Assembly (NCBI RefSeq): GCF_003752405.1
Contig: NZ_RKHK01000001.1
Location: 620,001-684,000, forward strand
DNA length: 64,000 nucleotides
Direction of reading: 5' to 3'
Source of the DNA: Bogoriella caseilytica
GTDB taxonomy: Bacteria; Actinomycetota; Actinomycetes; Actinomycetales; Actinomycetaceae
Part shown: positions 37,056-45,147 of the stretch, piece after piece
How the letters are laid out: each line of letters opens with the position of its first letter
Position numbering within the stretch: the first letter of the stretch is position 1
Program-made: the position numbers and the translations under genes
The notes under the pieces: model-generated
What the model was told of the DNA's origin: nothing
Seen by the model: the letters and a program-made list of their open reading frames with translations, nothing else
The model's database searches: none

Positions 37056-38327
37056 ATGGACTCAGCATCCGACCAGCGGCGTCCACGGAAATGCACCGCG
37101 CACGTGGCCACTGCCGCTGCCATCAGCCTCGCGGCGCTCACCGCATGCAACGGAGGATCCGCCGGCTCCGGCATGGACGGTGAGACCGTCATCATGCACA
37201 CCTGGGTCGGCGGCGACGCCGACCGCGAACAGTGGGGTGCTTACGTCGAGGCGGGCAATCAGGCGGACTCATCCGTCGACGTGAGCTTCTCCGGCCCGGC
37301 GATCGGGAACTACTACACCGCACTGCCCACGGTGCTCCAGGGGTCCAATGCGCCGTGCATCGTGACCTTGCAGAACGGTCAGGTCAGCCCGTACATCGAA
37401 GGTCTGGAGCCTCTCGAGGATCTTGCCGCTGATGTGGGGCTGGACCTGAACGAGTACAACGAGGCGATGCTCGAGCAGCTGAGCGTCGATGGTGAGGTCT
37501 ACGCGATCCCCTACGGCGCCGAGCCAAATCTGATCTTCTACAACCGCGGGATGTTCGAGGAGGCCGGCGTGCCTGAACCGACCCTGGGCTGGACGACCGA
37601 GGAGTTCCTCGAGGCTGCCGAGGCTCTGACGGGCGATGGCCAGTACGGCTATGCCATCGGCCCTGGCCTCTTCCACCCCACCTACTGGATGGCCGCCAAT
37701 GGCGAAGCAGACTGGGTCCAGGACGGCGTCGGTGACCTCACCGACGAGAACTTGATCGAGCGCATCCAGTTCAAGATCGATCTGGCCACTGAGCACGAGG
37801 TGGCCCGGCCGCTCGAAGCGGATGCCGGTGGCACTTTCCCCCACATCGATGCCTTCAGCAACGGTCAGGCCGCGATGATGATGAACGGCACCTGGGACCT
37901 GCAGCACCAGCAGGACCAGATCGGTGAGGAGAACCTCGGCATCACCTCCATCCCCAGTGATGACGGTGTGGCGCGGGGCGCGATCGCGGGAACCGGCTTC
38001 GCGGTGACACAGAACTGCAGCGACCAGGAGGCCGCGATGAACGCCATCGCTGCGATGACCAGCCTCGAGGCTCAAGAGGAGGTCGGCCGCACGCGCGGCA
38101 ACGTCCCCTCGCGGGAGGCCGCGCTCGAGGCGTGGGGCGCTGACGAGGCCGAGGAGATCGTCGAGGTGGTTCGCGAGGTCACCACCAACGGCGTGGCCTC
38201 AGAGATCCCGCACAACATCAATGAGTTGAACACCGGATTCAGCCAGTACATCGTCGAGGCGTATGCGGGGAGGAGCTCGGTCGAGGACGTCCTCCAGTTG
38301 ATCGCCGCAGACGACGATCAATCATGA
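37056..38327 (+). CDS. Sugar ABC transporter substrate-binding lipoprotein
   Basis: This is a 423-residue family 1 (MalE-like) binding protein. A signal peptide ends in lipobox LTAC (Cys31). The mature part has the fold landmarks VYAIPYGAEPNLIFYNRGMF and SNGQAAMMMNGTWD. ATG 37056 follows AAGGAGGAG. It heads the operon binding protein - permease - permease - GH29, so the ligand is probably an alpha-L-fucosylated oligosaccharide. No cognate ATPase is present; a shared MsiK-type ATPase is usual for such systems. Confidence 0.93.
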   Translation: MDSASDQRRPRKCTAHVATAAAISLAALTACNGGSAGSGMDGETVIMHTWVGGDADREQWGAYVEAGNQADSSVDVSFSGPAIGNYYTALPTVLQGSNAPCIVTLQNGQVSPYIEGLEPLEDLAADVGLDLNEYNEAMLEQLSVDGEVYAIPYGAEPNLIFYNRGMFEEAGVPEPTLGWTTEEFLEAAEALTGDGQYGYAIGPGLFHPTYWMAANGEADWVQDGVGDLTDENLIERIQFKIDLATEHEVARPLEADAGGTFPHIDAFSNGQAAMMMNGTWDLQHQQDQIGEENLGITSIPSDDGVARGAIAGTGFAVTQNCSDQEAAMNAIAAMTSLEAQEEVGRTRGNVPSREAALEAWGADEAEEIVEVVREVTTNGVASEIPHNINELNTGFSQYIVEAYAGRSSVEDVLQLIAADDDQS

Positions 38328-39259
38328 CCACCGGAGCAGCCCTGGGCTCGCGCACGACTGCGGGCCCGGGGCACCGGAGGGCGCTGCGCGGGTCCACCGG
38401 CTGGCAGGGGTGGGGATGGATCTTCGTGCTGCCAGGGCTCGTGGGCCTCGTGGTCTTCGTCGTGACCCCGATGGTCGCCTCCCTCGTCCTGGGCTTCTTC
38501 GACGCCACCCTGCTCGGCGGACTGACACCGGTCGGCCTGGACAACTTCTCCCGGATGGTCGGCGATCGGCAGTTCCTGAACAGCGTGGTGGTGACCACCC
38601 TGTTCGTGCTGATCTTCGTTCCACTGAACATCGCGCTCTCGACGGCGATGGCGCTGTGGCTGCGCACCCGGCTCGCGGGCCGGTCCTGGCTCCGGGTGAT
38701 CTTCCTGATCCCGGCGCTCTCACCGATGGTGGCCAACGCTGCGGTCTTCCGGATGCTGCTGCAGCGAGATGGCCTGTTCAACTCCGTGCTCGATGCCGTG
38801 GGCCTGGGCGCCATCCCGTGGCTGAGCGAGGGCCGGTGGGCGCTGGCAGCGATCATCCTCGTCTCGGTCTGGCAGACCTTCGGTTACAACATGATCATCA
38901 TCGGCGCCGGACTGGACTCGGTGAACCCCGATGTCATCTCCGCCTCGCGCATCGACGGGGCCGGTGCGCTGCGCCGGCTCTGGTCGATCACAATCCCGCT
39001 GACCAGCCCAGCGCTCTTCTTCGCCACCGTCATGACGGTGATCGGCGCGTGGCAGACCTTCGCGCAGTCCTACATCATCACCGGCGGCGGCCCGGGCGAC
39101 AGCACCACCACGATCATGCTGTACCTGTACCGGACCGCCTTCTCTTACAACCAGTTGGGCTACGCCTCGGCGATCAGCGCAGCTCTCTTCCTGATCATCG
39201 CCACCGTGACCCTCATCCAGGTCTGGGGCCAGAAGAAGTGGGTGCACTATGACGGCTAA
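38324..39259 (+). CDS. Sugar ABC transporter permease (MalF-like)
   Basis: This is a 311-residue inner-membrane permease with six helices. The EAA loop ASRIDGAGALRRLWSITIPL contacts the ATPase. Its ATG overlaps the end of the binding-protein gene (ATGA), and its end overlaps the next permease by 11 bases. The first ~25 residues are a basic cytoplasmic tail. Confidence 0.93.
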   Translation: MTTGAALGSRTTAGPGHRRALRGSTGWQGWGWIFVLPGLVGLVVFVVTPMVASLVLGFFDATLLGGLTPVGLDNFSRMVGDRQFLNSVVVTTLFVLIFVPLNIALSTAMALWLRTRLAGRSWLRVIFLIPALSPMVANAAVFRMLLQRDGLFNSVLDAVGLGAIPWLSEGRWALAAIILVSVWQTFGYNMIIIGAGLDSVNPDVISASRIDGAGALRRLWSITIPLTSPALFFATVMTVIGAWQTFAQSYIITGGGPGDSTTTIMLYLYRTAFSYNQLGYASAISAALFLIIATVTLIQVWGQKKWVHYDG

Positions 39260-40172
39260 CGCTTCCATGCTCCCGACCACCGGCTCCGGACCTCTGCCGC
39301 CAGCCGACGAATCTCGCGGTACTCGAGCCGCGCCACATCCCGGCCGGCGCCGCTCCCGGCGCGGGTGGATCCTCAGTAGCGCTCTCGCCTGGCTGGTGGC
39401 GCTGATCTTCATGATGCCGATCATCTGGACTTTCCTGACGGCACTCAAGCCCGGCAACGAGGTGTTCTCCAGCGGACTACGGCCCTTCGGATCAGAAATC
39501 TTGTGGTCGAACTTCGCCGCTGCGTGGACCGAGATCGGATTCGGCCGGCTCTTGGCGAACAGTGTGGGAGTCGCGGCGGTCACCACCGTGCTCACCCTCG
39601 CCATTGCGACCTGCACCGCCTACGCCTTCTCACGGCTGCGGTTCCGGGGCCGTCATGGTCTCTTCGTGCTCTTCGTGCTCACCCTCACGCTGCCGATGGA
39701 GATCGCTGTCGTTCCCCTGTTCCTCGGCTTCAATGCAGTCAACCTGTTGGATACCTGGACGGCGCTGATCCTGCCCTCGCTCTTCGGCGCTTTCGGCGCC
39801 TTCCTGCTGCGTCAGTTCATGCTGCAGATCCCCGGCGAGATCGAGGACGCAGCCAGGATCGACGGGGCTTCGACTCCGCGGATCCTGACCACGATCATCG
39901 TGCCGCTGGTGCGACCGGCCCTCGCGGTCCTGGCTGTCTTCACCTTCCTCGGTAGCTGGAACAGCTTCCTGTGGCCGCTCATCATCCTGAACTCGATGGA
40001 CAAGTGGACCCTGCCCTTGGGGCTGGCCGGTTTCACCACACAGACCGGCACCCAGTGGGAGCTGCTGATGGCGGCCTGCGTGCTCACGCTGATCCCCGTC
40101 ATCGTCCTGGTCATCGTGGCACAGCGACAGCTGGTCGCCGCGATCGGCGCCGGAGCCTTCGGTGGACGATGA
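39249..40172 (+). CDS. Sugar ABC transporter permease (MalG-like)
   Basis: This is a 307-residue permease with a basic Arg-rich N-terminus, six membrane segments and EAA loop AARIDGASTPRILTTIIVPL. It pairs with the MalF-like permease as a heterodimeric channel. It is followed after 45 bases by the GH29 gene in the same operon. Confidence 0.93.
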   Translation: MTANASMLPTTGSGPLPPADESRGTRAAPHPGRRRSRRGWILSSALAWLVALIFMMPIIWTFLTALKPGNEVFSSGLRPFGSEILWSNFAAAWTEIGFGRLLANSVGVAAVTTVLTLAIATCTAYAFSRLRFRGRHGLFVLFVLTLTLPMEIAVVPLFLGFNAVNLLDTWTALILPSLFGAFGAFLLRQFMLQIPGEIEDAARIDGASTPRILTTIIVPLVRPALAVLAVFTFLGSWNSFLWPLIILNSMDKWTLPLGLAGFTTQTGTQWELLMAACVLTLIPVIVLVIVAQRQLVAAIGAGAFGGR

Positions 40173-40217
40173 ACCGGAGGTCCCGCCATCCTTGGCACCA
40201 CGAATCGGAAGGACACC

Positions 40218-41768
40218 ATGTCACTGAGCCCGCTGGACCCGGCAGGACTCCCACCGGCCGTCGACGTCTCAGATAACTCCGCTGCGCTCCACGCCGTCGA
40301 TGAGGTGATCGCCCGCGGCCCGTATGACGCCACGTGGGACTCACTGACCCGGTACCAGCCACCGCAGTGGTACCGGGATGCGCGCTTCGGGATCTTCATC
40401 CACTGGGGCGCTATCTCCGTGCCCGCCTTCGGGAACGAGTGGTACCCGCGCACGATGTACCAGCAGGGCACAGCGGCCTTCGAGCACCATCGGACCACCT
40501 ACGGCCCGCACCGGTCTTTCGGCTACAAGGACTTCCTCCCGCATCTGACGATGGAACACTTCGACCCCGCACAGTGGGCGGGGCTCTTCCGGCGAGCCGG
40601 TGCGCAGTACGTGGTGCCGGTGGCCGAACACCACGATGGCTTCGCCATGTACGAGACTGCCCGTTCCCGCTGGCACACCGGGAACATCGGGCCGAGGCGC
40701 GATGTGTTCGGCGAACTCCTGACCGCCCTCGATGAGGCCTGGCTCGTTAGCGGGGCCTCCTCACACCGGGCCGAGCACTGGTTCTACATGAACCCCGGTC
40801 TCGCCTTCGACTCCGATGTGCGCGACCCGGACTTCCTCGATCTCTACGGCCCGGCCCTGCGCAAGGAAGTCACGCCGACCGAACGCTTCCTCGAGGACTG
40901 GCTGCTGCGCACGGTGGAGATCATCGACACCTACCGGCCTCAGCTGCTGTACTTCGACACCGGCATCGAAGAACCGTCCTTCGAGCCCTACCTGCGGCGC
41001 CTGGCCGCCTACTACTACAACCGCGCCGCGCAATGGGGGCGCGAGGTGGTCATCAACGCCAAGTGGGAGGCGTTCCGGCCGGGCAGCGTCGTTCCCGACC
41101 TCGAGCGCGGTTCGCTGGCCACCACCTCACCGGAGATCTGGCAGAACGACACCTCGGTCTCACGCAGTTCCTGGTGCTGGGTGCCGGACCACGACTACAA
41201 GAGCGCCGCTGATCTCCTTGCCGAGCTCGCCGATGCGGTGTCCAAGAACGGGAACTTCCTGCTGAACATCGGGCCCAAGGCCGATGGCACGATCGCGGAG
41301 GAGGAGGCCGGCCTCCTGGAGGCGATCGGCGATTGGCTGGCCGTCAATGGCGAGAGCATCTACGGCTCCAGCCCGTGGCGGATCCACGCCGAGGGGCCTA
41401 CGCGCACACCGGCCGGCCCGCACTCCGATGGTGCGGCGGCCAGCTACGGCGTCGGGGACTACCGATTCACGGCCATGACCGAGGTGGGGCACGACTACGT
41501 CTACGCGATCGCGCTCACTCCCGTGCATGCCGACCGCCTGCGCGTGCGCAGTTTCGGCCGCAGCAGTGGATTGCTGGAGCGGCCCATCACCGATGTCCGG
41601 GTGCTGGGGTTCCGCGGCGAGCTCATCTGGACCGTCACCGACGACGCGCTTGAGGTGGTGCTGCCCGAGGAGCTCCCGCCCACCGCGGGTGGCCCCGTGA
41701 TCCGTATCGAGCTGGCCCCCGAGGAGCCCCACCGGCGGATCGACTTCTTCCACGGCATCGGCATCTGA
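40218..41768 (+). CDS. GH29 alpha-L-fucosidase (cytoplasmic)
   Basis: The 516-residue retaining glycosidase would release L-fucose from imported oligosaccharides. GH29 landmarks are FGIFIHWGAISVPAFGNEWY, VVPVAEHHDGFAMY, GASSHRAEHWFYM and LLYFDTGIEEPSF, where the Asp of YFD matches the family nucleophile. A C-terminal beta-sandwich follows from ~residue 400. No signal peptide is seen, so hydrolysis is intracellular. ATG 40218 follows GGAAGGA. The fucose isomerase, kinase, aldolase and fuconate-pathway genes are not in this window. Confidence 0.94.
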   Translation: MSLSPLDPAGLPPAVDVSDNSAALHAVDEVIARGPYDATWDSLTRYQPPQWYRDARFGIFIHWGAISVPAFGNEWYPRTMYQQGTAAFEHHRTTYGPHRSFGYKDFLPHLTMEHFDPAQWAGLFRRAGAQYVVPVAEHHDGFAMYETARSRWHTGNIGPRRDVFGELLTALDEAWLVSGASSHRAEHWFYMNPGLAFDSDVRDPDFLDLYGPALRKEVTPTERFLEDWLLRTVEIIDTYRPQLLYFDTGIEEPSFEPYLRRLAAYYYNRAAQWGREVVINAKWEAFRPGSVVPDLERGSLATTSPEIWQNDTSVSRSSWCWVPDHDYKSAADLLAELADAVSKNGNFLLNIGPKADGTIAEEEAGLLEAIGDWLAVNGESIYGSSPWRIHAEGPTRTPAGPHSDGAAASYGVGDYRFTAMTEVGHDYVYAIALTPVHADRLRVRSFGRSSGLLERPITDVRVLGFRGELIWTVTDDALEVVLPEELPPTAGGPVIRIELAPEEPHRRIDFFHGIGI

Positions 41769-41855
41769 TCCCCCGCGCCGCCGCGCGAGGGCCGTGTGGG
41801 CTCACGCGCCGCCGGATCGCCCTGGACCCGGTCCCCAGCGGCGGCTCGGATTCCC

Positions 41856-41870
41856 TACCCTCGTCAGGTG
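41856..41870 (+). promoter_or_regulatory. Leaderless promoter -10 box of the ABC-F gene
   Basis: TACCCT (41856-41861), six bases, then GTG at 41868, with no Shine-Dalgarno. Confidence 0.5.
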
Positions 41871-43679
41871 GCACATCTCCTCGGGGCCGAAGGCCTGCAC
41901 CTCGCACTCCCGGACCGGGTCCTCCTCGAATCCGTCACGCTCGGCGTCGACGAGGGCGACCGGATCGGCGTGGTCGGCCGCAATGGCGACGGCAAGTCCA
42001 CCCTGCTGCGCCTCCTCGCCGGCACGTCCGAGCCCGACGCCGGCCGGGTGACCCGCCGTGGCGGAGTGCGCCTGGGCATGCTGCACCAGTCCGATGGTCT
42101 CGATCCAGCAGCCAGCGTGGCGCAGGCGATCGTGGGCGACCGTCCGGAGTACGAATGGGCCGCCGATCCGCGCGTGCGCGACATCTTGGCCGGCCTGGTC
42201 TCCGACCTCGATTGGCATTCCCCCGTCTCGGCCCTGTCCGGAGGACAGCGCCGGCGCGTCGCACTGGCCCAGGTGCTGGTCGGCGAGTGGGACATCGTCA
42301 TCCTCGATGAGCCCACCAACCATCTGGACGTCGAGGGCATCGCCTGGCTGGCCGGCCACCTCAAGCGCCGGTGGACGCGCGGTTCCGGTGCGGTGCTGGT
42401 GGTCACGCACGACCGTTGGTTCCTCGACGAGGTGTGCACCGCCACCTGGGAGGTGCACGACGGCCTGGTGGAGCCCTTCGAGGGCGGATACGCCGCCTAC
42501 GTCCTGCAGCGGGTGGAGCGCGACCGCCAAGCCGCTACCGCCGAGGCCAAGCGGCAGAACCTGATGAAGAAGGAGCTGGCGTGGTTGCGCCGCGGCGCAC
42601 CGGCCCGGACCAGCAAGCCCAAGTTCCGTATCGACGCGGCGACCCAACTCATCCAGGACGTGCCGCCCCCGCGCGACACCGTCCAGCTCACCTCCACGGC
42701 GGTGGCACGCCTGGGCAAGGACGTCGTGGACCTGCTCGAGGTCTCGGCCGGCTACGGAGATCACACGGTCATTCGCGACATCACCTGGCGCCTGGCGCCG
42801 GGCGAACGCACCGGCCTCCTCGGGGCGAACGGTGCTGGGAAGTCCACCCTGCTCAATGTCATCTCCGGAACACTGACGCCGAGCTCCGGCCGGGTCAAAC
42901 GGGGCAAGACCGTGCGACTGGCGGTGCTGGACCAGCAGTTCTCCCAGCTCGCGGAGATCGCCGGTGACCGGGTGCGCGAGGTGCTGGCCCGCTCCAAGGC
43001 GAGCTTCGAGATCGACGGCAAGGAGCTCACCCCGGCGCAGTTGCTGGAGCGGCTGGGCTTCGCCCGTGATCAGCTCTCCACCCGGGTCTCCGACCTCTCC
43101 GGCGGCCAGCGCCGGCGGCTGCAGCTGCTGATGGTGCTCCTGGACGAGCCGAACGTGCTGATCCTGGACGAGCCCACGAACGACCTCGACACCGACATGC
43201 TCGCCGCCATGGAGGATCTGCTCGACTCCTGGCCGGGCACACTCATCGTGGTCTCGCACGACCGGTACCTGCTTGAGCGCGTCACGGATCAGCAGTACGC
43301 GGTGCTGGATGGCCGGCTGCGGCACCTGCCCGGCGGGGTGGACGAGTACCTCGGGCTGCGCGCCGCGCAGGGTGCGATCGGGACGGGGCCCACCGGTGCT
43401 GGGGAGCCTGCCGGAGGATCTGCCGGGGCCGGTTCCGGGGAGGATCCCGAGGCGCCCAGCGGCGCCGAGCTGCACGCGGCTCGGAAGGAGCTCGCCGGCA
43501 TTGAGCGCAAGCTCGGCAAGTTCGCCGCACGGAGGAAGAAGGTGCACGACCGGATGGCCGCCCACGACCAGGGCGACTACACCGGTCTCGCCGAACTCAC
43601 CGCCGAGCTGCGAGCCCTGGACGAGGAGGAAGCCGAGTTGGAAGAACGCTGGCTGGAAGTGACCGAGATCCTCGGCTAG
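41868..43679 (+). CDS. ABC-F family ATPase (Uup-like)
   Basis: This 603-residue protein has two ABC domains and no membrane part. The Walker A motifs are GRNGDGKSTLL and GANGAGKSTLL, with signatures LSGGQRRRVALAQ and LSGGQRRRLQLLM. The inter-domain linker around residues 220-280 is Lys/Arg-rich. The last ~75 residues form a charged coiled coil as in Uup. ABC-F proteins act on ribosomes, often on stalled translation. GTG 41868 is chosen by the leaderless TACCCT box. In related genomes an ABC-F gene follows ksgA-ispE; here the sugar island lies in between. Confidence 0.92.
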   Translation: MAHLLGAEGLHLALPDRVLLESVTLGVDEGDRIGVVGRNGDGKSTLLRLLAGTSEPDAGRVTRRGGVRLGMLHQSDGLDPAASVAQAIVGDRPEYEWAADPRVRDILAGLVSDLDWHSPVSALSGGQRRRVALAQVLVGEWDIVILDEPTNHLDVEGIAWLAGHLKRRWTRGSGAVLVVTHDRWFLDEVCTATWEVHDGLVEPFEGGYAAYVLQRVERDRQAATAEAKRQNLMKKELAWLRRGAPARTSKPKFRIDAATQLIQDVPPPRDTVQLTSTAVARLGKDVVDLLEVSAGYGDHTVIRDITWRLAPGERTGLLGANGAGKSTLLNVISGTLTPSSGRVKRGKTVRLAVLDQQFSQLAEIAGDRVREVLARSKASFEIDGKELTPAQLLERLGFARDQLSTRVSDLSGGQRRRLQLLMVLLDEPNVLILDEPTNDLDTDMLAAMEDLLDSWPGTLIVVSHDRYLLERVTDQQYAVLDGRLRHLPGGVDEYLGLRAAQGAIGTGPTGAGEPAGGSAGAGSGEDPEAPSGAELHAARKELAGIERKLGKFAARRKKVHDRMAAHDQGDYTGLAELTAELRALDEEEAELEERWLEVTEILG

Positions 43680-43691
43680 ACCGGCCGGGAC

Positions 43692-43741
43692 GACTTCGTT
43701 GCCGAATCTGCCCTGATAGGGGCGAGATCGGCAACGAAGTC
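43692..43741. terminator. Bidirectional terminator between abc-f and rpf
   Basis: A long imperfect hairpin lies between convergent genes. GACTTCGTTGCCG (43692-43704) pairs with CGGCAACGAAGTC (43729-43741), the stem is extended by ATCT/AGAT after a one-base bulge, and it is capped by a GCCC/GGGC stem. Confidence 0.8.
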
Positions 43742-43781
43742 ATCGAGGTGGCCGAACGCGCGGGCCCAGCTCACCCCACCG

Positions 43782-45026
43782 TCAGAGCAGGCCGAGGCTG
43801 CGCGCGCAGGCGGGCCATTGGCCCCAGCCGGCGCGCTGTTGCAGGATCTGGGCGCGCTGGGTCTGTTCTGCCGCGGAGGCCTCGCTCGGCAGTCCGGTGC
43901 CGCCGACGGACTGCCAGGTGGGCAGGGCGAACTGATACATGCCGTAGTAGCCGTTGCCGGTGTTGGTGCTCGGGTTCCCCCCGGATTCGCACTGCGCGAG
44001 CTGGGCCCAGACCCCGGCCGGGGCGGAGCCACCGGAGTCACCACCCGAGGAGCTGCCACTGGAGGGCGAGGAGGCCGGCTGGGGGGCGGGCGCAGGGGCA
44101 GGAGCCGGCTCGGGCTCAGGTGCCGGACGCTCCGCGGTGCCGTAGGTGATCACGCGGTCAACGGGCTCGGTGGTGACCTCTTCGGAGACGAGCTCCCGCT
44201 CGACCTCCTCACCGTCGACCGTCACCGTCTCGAAGGTGCGGGTCCGCTCGCCGACCTGACCGTCGACGGTGACCCGCTCGGTGCCTTCGTAGAGGGAGGA
44301 GTCGGCCTGGCGGACCACCTCGAACTCGATCTCCTCGGTCTCGGTCTCCTGGCCGTGCTCGACGCGGGTGATGGCCAGGATCGCGGCGCCGGCCGCGGCA
44401 TCGGCCTCGGCGGTCAGCTCCAGCTCGTCGTGCTCACCGAGTTCGATCTCAGCGACCTCCAGGGCATCGACGACCTCCGCCTCGTCCTCGAGCTCGTGGC
44501 GGTCACGCTCGCCGTCGGCCGCGATGACCACCGCTCCGCCGCCGTCGACCAGCGGCAGGTCGACCTCGGTCTCGAGGTCGCCGTCCTCGGTGAGCGTCAC
44601 CGGGACGACCGGCTCGTGGCCGGCACGCGAGAGTTCGTTCAGCAGATCAGTGATGCTCGAGGCAGTCGTCCAGACCTGCTCCTCCTCACCCTCGAGGATC
44701 ACGGGGTGCTGCTGTGCGTAACGCACCACCACCGCGTCGCCGCTGCTCAGCGAGGAACCGAGCGCGGGGGTGATCTCGTCGTGCGGGCCAAGCTCGATAC
44801 CCTCCTTCTCGAGCAGGCTGGTCACCGAACCACTCCAGGTGCTCACCTCGGTGATCTCGCCGTCGACGTCGATCTCCACGGTCTTGTGCGCTTGGGCGGC
44901 CACCGCACCGGAGACGCCGAAGACTGGCACCAGGGCTGCTGCGGTCCACAGCATCCACCGGCGTCGCTTGTGGGGGGTGGCCGGTGCTGCGGCCTCGGTG
45001 GCAGGGGTGTTCTCAGGCTGGTTCAT
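43782..45026 (-). CDS. rpfB: Resuscitation-promoting factor, RpfB-like
   Basis: The 414-residue secreted muralytic enzyme would help wake dormant cells and remodel peptidoglycan. There is a membrane anchor/signal (WMLWTAAALVPVFGVSGAVA) after an Arg-rich start, then three DUF348 repeats (~47-260), a G5 domain (~240-310), and a Pro/Ala/Ser/Gly linker. The C-terminal Rpf domain has WAQLAQCESGGNPSTNTGNG, where the Glu of CESGG is catalytic. ATG 45026 follows GAGGAAAG. It is normally next to ksgA; here it follows a second wall-hydrolase gene, and the terminator lies 41 bases downstream. Confidence 0.95.
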   Translation of the reverse strand: MNQPENTPATEAAAPATPHKRRRWMLWTAAALVPVFGVSGAVAAQAHKTVEIDVDGEITEVSTWSGSVTSLLEKEGIELGPHDEITPALGSSLSSGDAVVVRYAQQHPVILEGEEEQVWTTASSITDLLNELSRAGHEPVVPVTLTEDGDLETEVDLPLVDGGGAVVIAADGERDRHELEDEAEVVDALEVAEIELGEHDELELTAEADAAAGAAILAITRVEHGQETETEEIEFEVVRQADSSLYEGTERVTVDGQVGERTRTFETVTVDGEEVERELVSEEVTTEPVDRVITYGTAERPAPEPEPAPAPAPAPQPASSPSSGSSSGGDSGGSAPAGVWAQLAQCESGGNPSTNTGNGYYGMYQFALPTWQSVGGTGLPSEASAAEQTQRAQILQQRAGWGQWPACARSLGLL

Positions 45027-45082
45027 AGCTGTCTTTCCTCAGGGGGTCACGGGCTCGCGGCACGCCCGTAGGACGGCGCCGG

Positions 45083-45099
45083 CCGAGTCACGGACTCGG
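45083..45099 (-). terminator. Short hairpin after the second wall-hydrolase gene
   Basis: CCGAGTC-ACG-GACTCGG, a perfect 7-bp stem with a 3-nt loop, lies 49 bases past the stop of the upstream minus-strand gene and before rpfB. There is no U-tract; it could be a weak terminator. Confidence 0.4.
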
Positions 45100-45147
45100 T
45101 GCGGCCCAGGCGGAGTGGCCAGCGGGGAGGCTGGCCTCTCGGTGAGC

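Noticed and set aside
41802-43565. 587-codon open frame opposite the ABC-F gene
   Set aside because: Antisense shadow; the plus strand has two complete ABC domains.
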